NCBI GenBank assembly: GCA_003520365.1
Contig: DOUW01000458.1
Span: 1-8,590 of the forward strand
Direction: 5' to 3'
From: Massilia sp.
GTDB lineage: Bacteria > Pseudomonadota > Gammaproteobacteria > Burkholderiales > Burkholderiaceae_D
DNA length: 8,590 nt
The notes under the pieces: model-generated
Databases searched by the model: none
What the model was told of the DNA's origin: nothing
What the model saw: only the letters and a program-made list of their open reading frames with translations
In this document: positions 6,860-8,590 of the stretch, in pieces
How the letters are laid out: each line of letters starts with the position of its first letter
How positions within the stretch are numbered: position 1 is the stretch's first letter
Translations under genes and position numbers: made by a program

Positions 6860-6885
6860 TGTCGGCCGAAATGTCGGTTTTCGGC
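6860..6885. repeat. ATGTCGG direct repeats overlapping a GCCGAAA/TTTCGGC inverted repeat
   Basis: ATGTCGG occurs at 6860-6866 and 6871-6877, 11 bases apart (about one helical turn). GCCGAAA at 6865-6871 pairs with TTTCGGC at 6879-6885 across a 7-base loop. It lies upstream of the weak promoter at 6913-6941 and could be a regulator site. No T-run follows, so it is not a simple terminator. Confidence 0.4.
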
Positions 6886-6912
6886 ATTGTGCCGGGTAAG
6901 CGGCTTGGCAAT

Positions 6913-6941
6913 TGGATGACCCCAGAACATCATGCTAGGAT
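6913..6941 (+). promoter_or_regulatory. Weak extended -10 promoter candidate for the rml unit
   Basis: TGC followed by TAGGAT (6933-6941) fits an extended -10 element (4 of 6 to TATAAT plus TGn). TTGGAT at 6913-6918 lies 17 bases upstream as a weak -35. Transcription would start near 6948, about 90 bases before the rmlB remnant and 220 before rmlA. Confidence 0.35.
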
Positions 6942-7036
6942 TCAACTATTGCCTGTCCAGGCGTCGTGGCCGATCCGGGACGCCGACGGTGCCGAAGCTT
7001 ATCTTGGCCGATCCATCAAACTGCTTGGAAACTTGA

Positions 7037-7174
7037 ATGATTATCGTAACAGGTGGGGCTGGCTTCATTGGCTCGAACCGTGTTCTCGACCGGATGGCGG
7101 GAAGCGAGGAGCCTGTCATCAGTCCTGATCGACAAGACGACCGCAGGGAACCGGCGTCCGAGGTGCCGCAATGA
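7037..7174 (+). pseudogene. rmlB: 5' remnant of rmlB (dTDP-glucose 4,6-dehydratase)
   Basis: From ATG 7037 the frame reads MIIVTGGAGFIGSN, the Rossmann GGxGFIG start of RmlB, then RVLDRMAGSEEPVIS, which matches the usual FVLDWLAxSDEPVIN. After about residue 29 the match breaks. In the +1 frame the next bases (7128-7148) read IDKTTAGNR, which fits the expected LDKLTYAGNL, so a net insertion near 7121-7130 has shifted the frame. The original frame ends at TGA 7172-7174, overlapping the rmlA ATG by 4 bases. Intact RmlB is about 350 residues; some 300 codons are missing and the catalytic YxxxK region is gone. A plausible ribosome site (GGA 7027-7029) precedes the start. The piece probably survives as a translated leader coupled to rmlA after an internal deletion. 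It has no dehydratase activity. Confidence 0.85.
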
Positions 7175-8064
7175 GCGGCCAACCGCGGCGCAAGGGCATC
7201 ATCCTCGCCGGCGGATCGGGTACGCGCCTGTATCCCGTGACACGCAGCGTGTCGAAACAGCTGCTGCCGGTCTACGACAAACCGATGATCTATTACCCGC
7301 TGTCGACGCTGATGCTGGGAGGCATCCGCGACATCCTGGTCATTTCCACGCCCGAGGACACCGAACGCTTCGCCGACCTCCTGGGCGATGGCAGCCAGTG
7401 GGGGATCAGCCTCCAGTATGCGGTGCAGGCGGCGCCCGAGGGCCTGGCGCAGGCATTCGTCATCGGACGTTCCTTCCTGGACGGCGCCCCGTCGACCTTG
7501 ATCCTCGGCGATAACATCTTCTATGGGACCGACCTGGAAACGAAGCTGCGTTCGGCCGGCGAGCGCACCGAGGGCGGGACGGTCTTTGCCTATCACGTGC
7601 AGGATCCGGAGCGCTACGGCGTCGTCGCGTTCGACAGCGGGCGGCGGGTGACCAGCATCGAGGAAAAGCCGGCTGTGCCCAAGTCCAACTATGCGGTGAC
7701 CGGCCTGTATTTCTATGACGCCGAGGTCTGCGATATCGCCGCAGCCCTCGCGCCTTCCGCACGCGGCGAATACGAAATCACCGACATCAACCGGATCTAC
7801 CTGGAACGCGGGCAACTGGACGTCGAATTCATGGGCCGCGGGACCGCCTGGCTCGACACCGGCACCCATGATTCCCTGCTCGATGCCGGGCAGTTCATCG
7901 CCACCATCGAAAAGCGCCAGGGCCTGAAAGTGTGTTGTCCAGAAGAGATTGCGTTTCGCAAGAATTATATTGGCGCCGAGGACCTGGCCAGGCTGGCCGC
8001 GTCGATGGGGAAAAATGGCTACGGCAAATACCTGCTGCAGGTGCTCCAGGAACGCGGCGGCTAA
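7171..8064 (+). CDS. rmlA: Glucose-1-phosphate thymidylyltransferase RmlA
   Basis: RmlA joins glucose-1-phosphate and dTTP to give dTDP-glucose and pyrophosphate, the first step to dTDP-rhamnose and dTDP-amino sugars for O-antigen or exopolysaccharide. The 297-residue product has full family length. [20 protein letters not shown] (14-33) is the nucleotide-binding signature with R19 and K29. [15 protein letters not shown] follows. GDNIFYG carries Mg-ligand D114, IEEKP supplies K166, and [10 protein letters not shown] carries D229. The C-terminal GKYLLQVL is typical. ATG 7171 has GAGG at 7160-7163, 7 bases upstream, and overlaps the end of the rmlB remnant (ATGA). The gene appears intact and active, although its usual pathway partner upstream is reduced to a fragment and the aminotransferase downstream is broken. 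Identification is secure. Whether the product serves rhamnose or a 3-amino-deoxyhexose cannot be told here. Confidence 0.97.
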   Translation: MSGQPRRKGIILAGGSGTRLYPVTRSVSKQLLPVYDKPMIYYPLSTLMLGGIRDILVISTPEDTERFADLLGDGSQWGISLQYAVQAAPEGLAQAFVIGRSFLDGAPSTLILGDNIFYGTDLETKLRSAGERTEGGTVFAYHVQDPERYGVVAFDSGRRVTSIEEKPAVPKSNYAVTGLYFYDAEVCDIAAALAPSARGEYEITDINRIYLERGQLDVEFMGRGTAWLDTGTHDSLLDAGQFIATIEKRQGLKVCCPEEIAFRKNYIGAEDLARLAASMGKNGYGKYLLQVLQERGG

Positions 8065-8192
8065 GCGGCAGGCAAGCGCCGTGCCCCGGCGGCAAGCGTT
8101 CCCGCACGGGCCGGGCAGGAGTGCGGCCACACCGAACCATTCCAATTTCAACTTGCCACGTGCCCGGCACGTGGTCATCAAAGGTTTAACCG
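8065..8192. other. Spacer between rmlA and the aminotransferase pseudogene
   Basis: This 128-base spacer includes CGCCG-TGCCC-CGGCG (about 8078-8092) and flanking GGCAAGCG repeats. They could form a weak hairpin but have no T-run. A strong palindrome at 8156-8174 precedes the ribosome site. In related loci an isomerase (fdtA-like) often lies here; no trace of it is visible. Confidence 0.4.
8156..8174. repeat. Perfect 8-bp inverted repeat CCACGTGC/GCACGTGG
   Basis: CCACGTGCCCGGCACGTGG has two perfect 8-base arms around a 3-base centre and lies 18 bases before the aminotransferase ATG. In RNA it would form a stable hairpin just before the ribosome site; in DNA it could bind a dimeric regulator. 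No T-run follows, so a Rho-independent terminator is unlikely. Confidence 0.5.
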
Positions 8193-8590
8193 ATGCAGCA
8201 AATTAACGACCTGTCCGCACGAATCGCGCACTAACAAGACCAGATCAAGACCGCCGTCAAGCGGGTGGTCGACAGCGGCTGGCTGGTCCTGGGGCCGGAA
8301 GCAAGGCGGTTCGAAGCGGATTTCGCCGCCTACCTCGGCGTGCGCGAATGCATCGGCGTGGCCAACGGTACCGACGCGATCGAACTGGGGTTGATGGCGC
8401 TCGGCGTGGCGGCCGGGGACCGGGTCGCGACCGTTGCCAATGCCGGCATGTACACCACCACGGCCTTGCTGGCCATCGGCGCCGAGCCGTTCTTCATGGA
8501 CGTCGACCTGGACAGCCGCTGCGCCGCGCTGGACGACGTCGCGCGGCCCCGGCCTGACCGGCACGGACCGGGAGCCACGAGCGGCGGGTG
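8193..8590 (+). pseudogene. DegT/DnrJ/EryC1-family sugar aminotransferase, interrupted (FdtB-like; runs off right edge)
   Basis: Members of this PLP family aminate dTDP-keto-sugars; FdtB-type enzymes make dTDP-3-amino-3,6-dideoxyhexoses from RmlA/RmlB products. ATG 8193 follows AAAGG (8180-8184) at 8 bases and reads MQQINDLSARIAH, then TAA at 8232-8234, then continues in frame with QDQIKTAVKRVVDSGWLVLGPE, FAAYLGVRECIGVANGTDAIELG, VATVANAGMYTTTALLAIGAEP and FMDVDLDSRCAALDDVAR. That is unmistakably the family's N-terminal region. The stop sits where relatives have Tyr (H-Y-Q), so one TAC-to-TAA change explains it. After DDVAR (about 8549) the frame gives proline/arginine-rich residues instead of the expected family sequence, suggesting a second frameshift or a junction. 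The catalytic Lys lies beyond the window. Internal restart at a GTG near codon 24 is possible but would drop conserved residues. The family is sure; the exact substrate is not. Confidence 0.85.

Larger units (their letters stand above)
6643..7036. other. Intergenic region between the LOV kinase and the rml remnant
   Basis: These 394 bases separate divergent units and are more AT-rich in the centre (about 6810-6960). I see a pair of ATGTCGG direct repeats, an overlapping inverted repeat, and a weak plus-strand promoter. A 93-codon open frame from 6847 to 7128 is not supported: it runs through the rmlB remnant in another frame. No RNA gene was recognised. Confidence 0.5.

Noticed and set aside
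6946..8181. Minus-strand open frame of 411 codons antisense to rmlA
   Set aside because: Shadow of rmlA; no family motif and no ribosome site.

Overview
The window looks like chromosomal DNA of a high-GC betaproteobacterium. MutS, RmlA and the LOV kinase most resemble Burkholderiales proteins, probably Oxalobacteraceae (Massilia/Janthinobacterium-like). That placement comes from recalled family resemblance and base composition, not from a search. No rRNA, tRNA, CRISPR array or transposase gene was seen.

Layout. (1) Positions 1-773, minus strand: the N-terminal 257 codons of mutS, running off the left edge. (2) About 1120-3060: a visibly more AT-rich islet of type VI secretion (T6SS) cargo. 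It holds a plus-strand trio of hcp, a BPSL0067-family amidase-like effector and a small exported Cys-rich protein (likely immunity). Facing it on the minus strand is a second, collapsed cassette: only 34 codons of another hcp remain, overlapping by 8 bases an exported Rap1a/Tai-family immunity gene that has no effector beside it. No T6SS structural genes are visible, so this is a cargo islet that would depend on an apparatus elsewhere. (3) 3350-4474, plus strand: an AI-2E-family membrane protein with a good sigma70-type promoter at 3204-3233. (4) 6642-4532, minus strand: a two-gene signalling operon, a blue-light-type LOV hybrid histidine kinase followed 2 bases later by a single-domain response regulator that starts at TTG. 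(5) 7037-8590, plus strand: a decaying nucleotide-sugar locus. It has a 45-codon remnant of rmlB (dTDP-glucose 4,6-dehydratase) with a frameshift, an intact rmlA (glucose-1-phosphate thymidylyltransferase), and a DegT/DnrJ/EryC1-family sugar aminotransferase with an in-frame stop at codon 14 and a second apparent disruption near the window end.

How the genes work together. Hcp would carry or co-export the amidase-like toxin, and the two small exported proteins would protect the periplasm. The LOV kinase would sense light through a flavin-cysteine adduct and pass phosphate to its own receiver domain and/or the adjacent regulator. RmlA makes dTDP-glucose, but the next enzyme (RmlB) and the later transaminase are both broken here. 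RmlA must therefore feed intact enzymes elsewhere, or the pathway has been lost at this site.

The strongest observations are the collapsed hcp-Tai cassette with probable translational coupling, and the two independent lesions around an intact rmlA. I did not find convincing evidence of a wholly new system.
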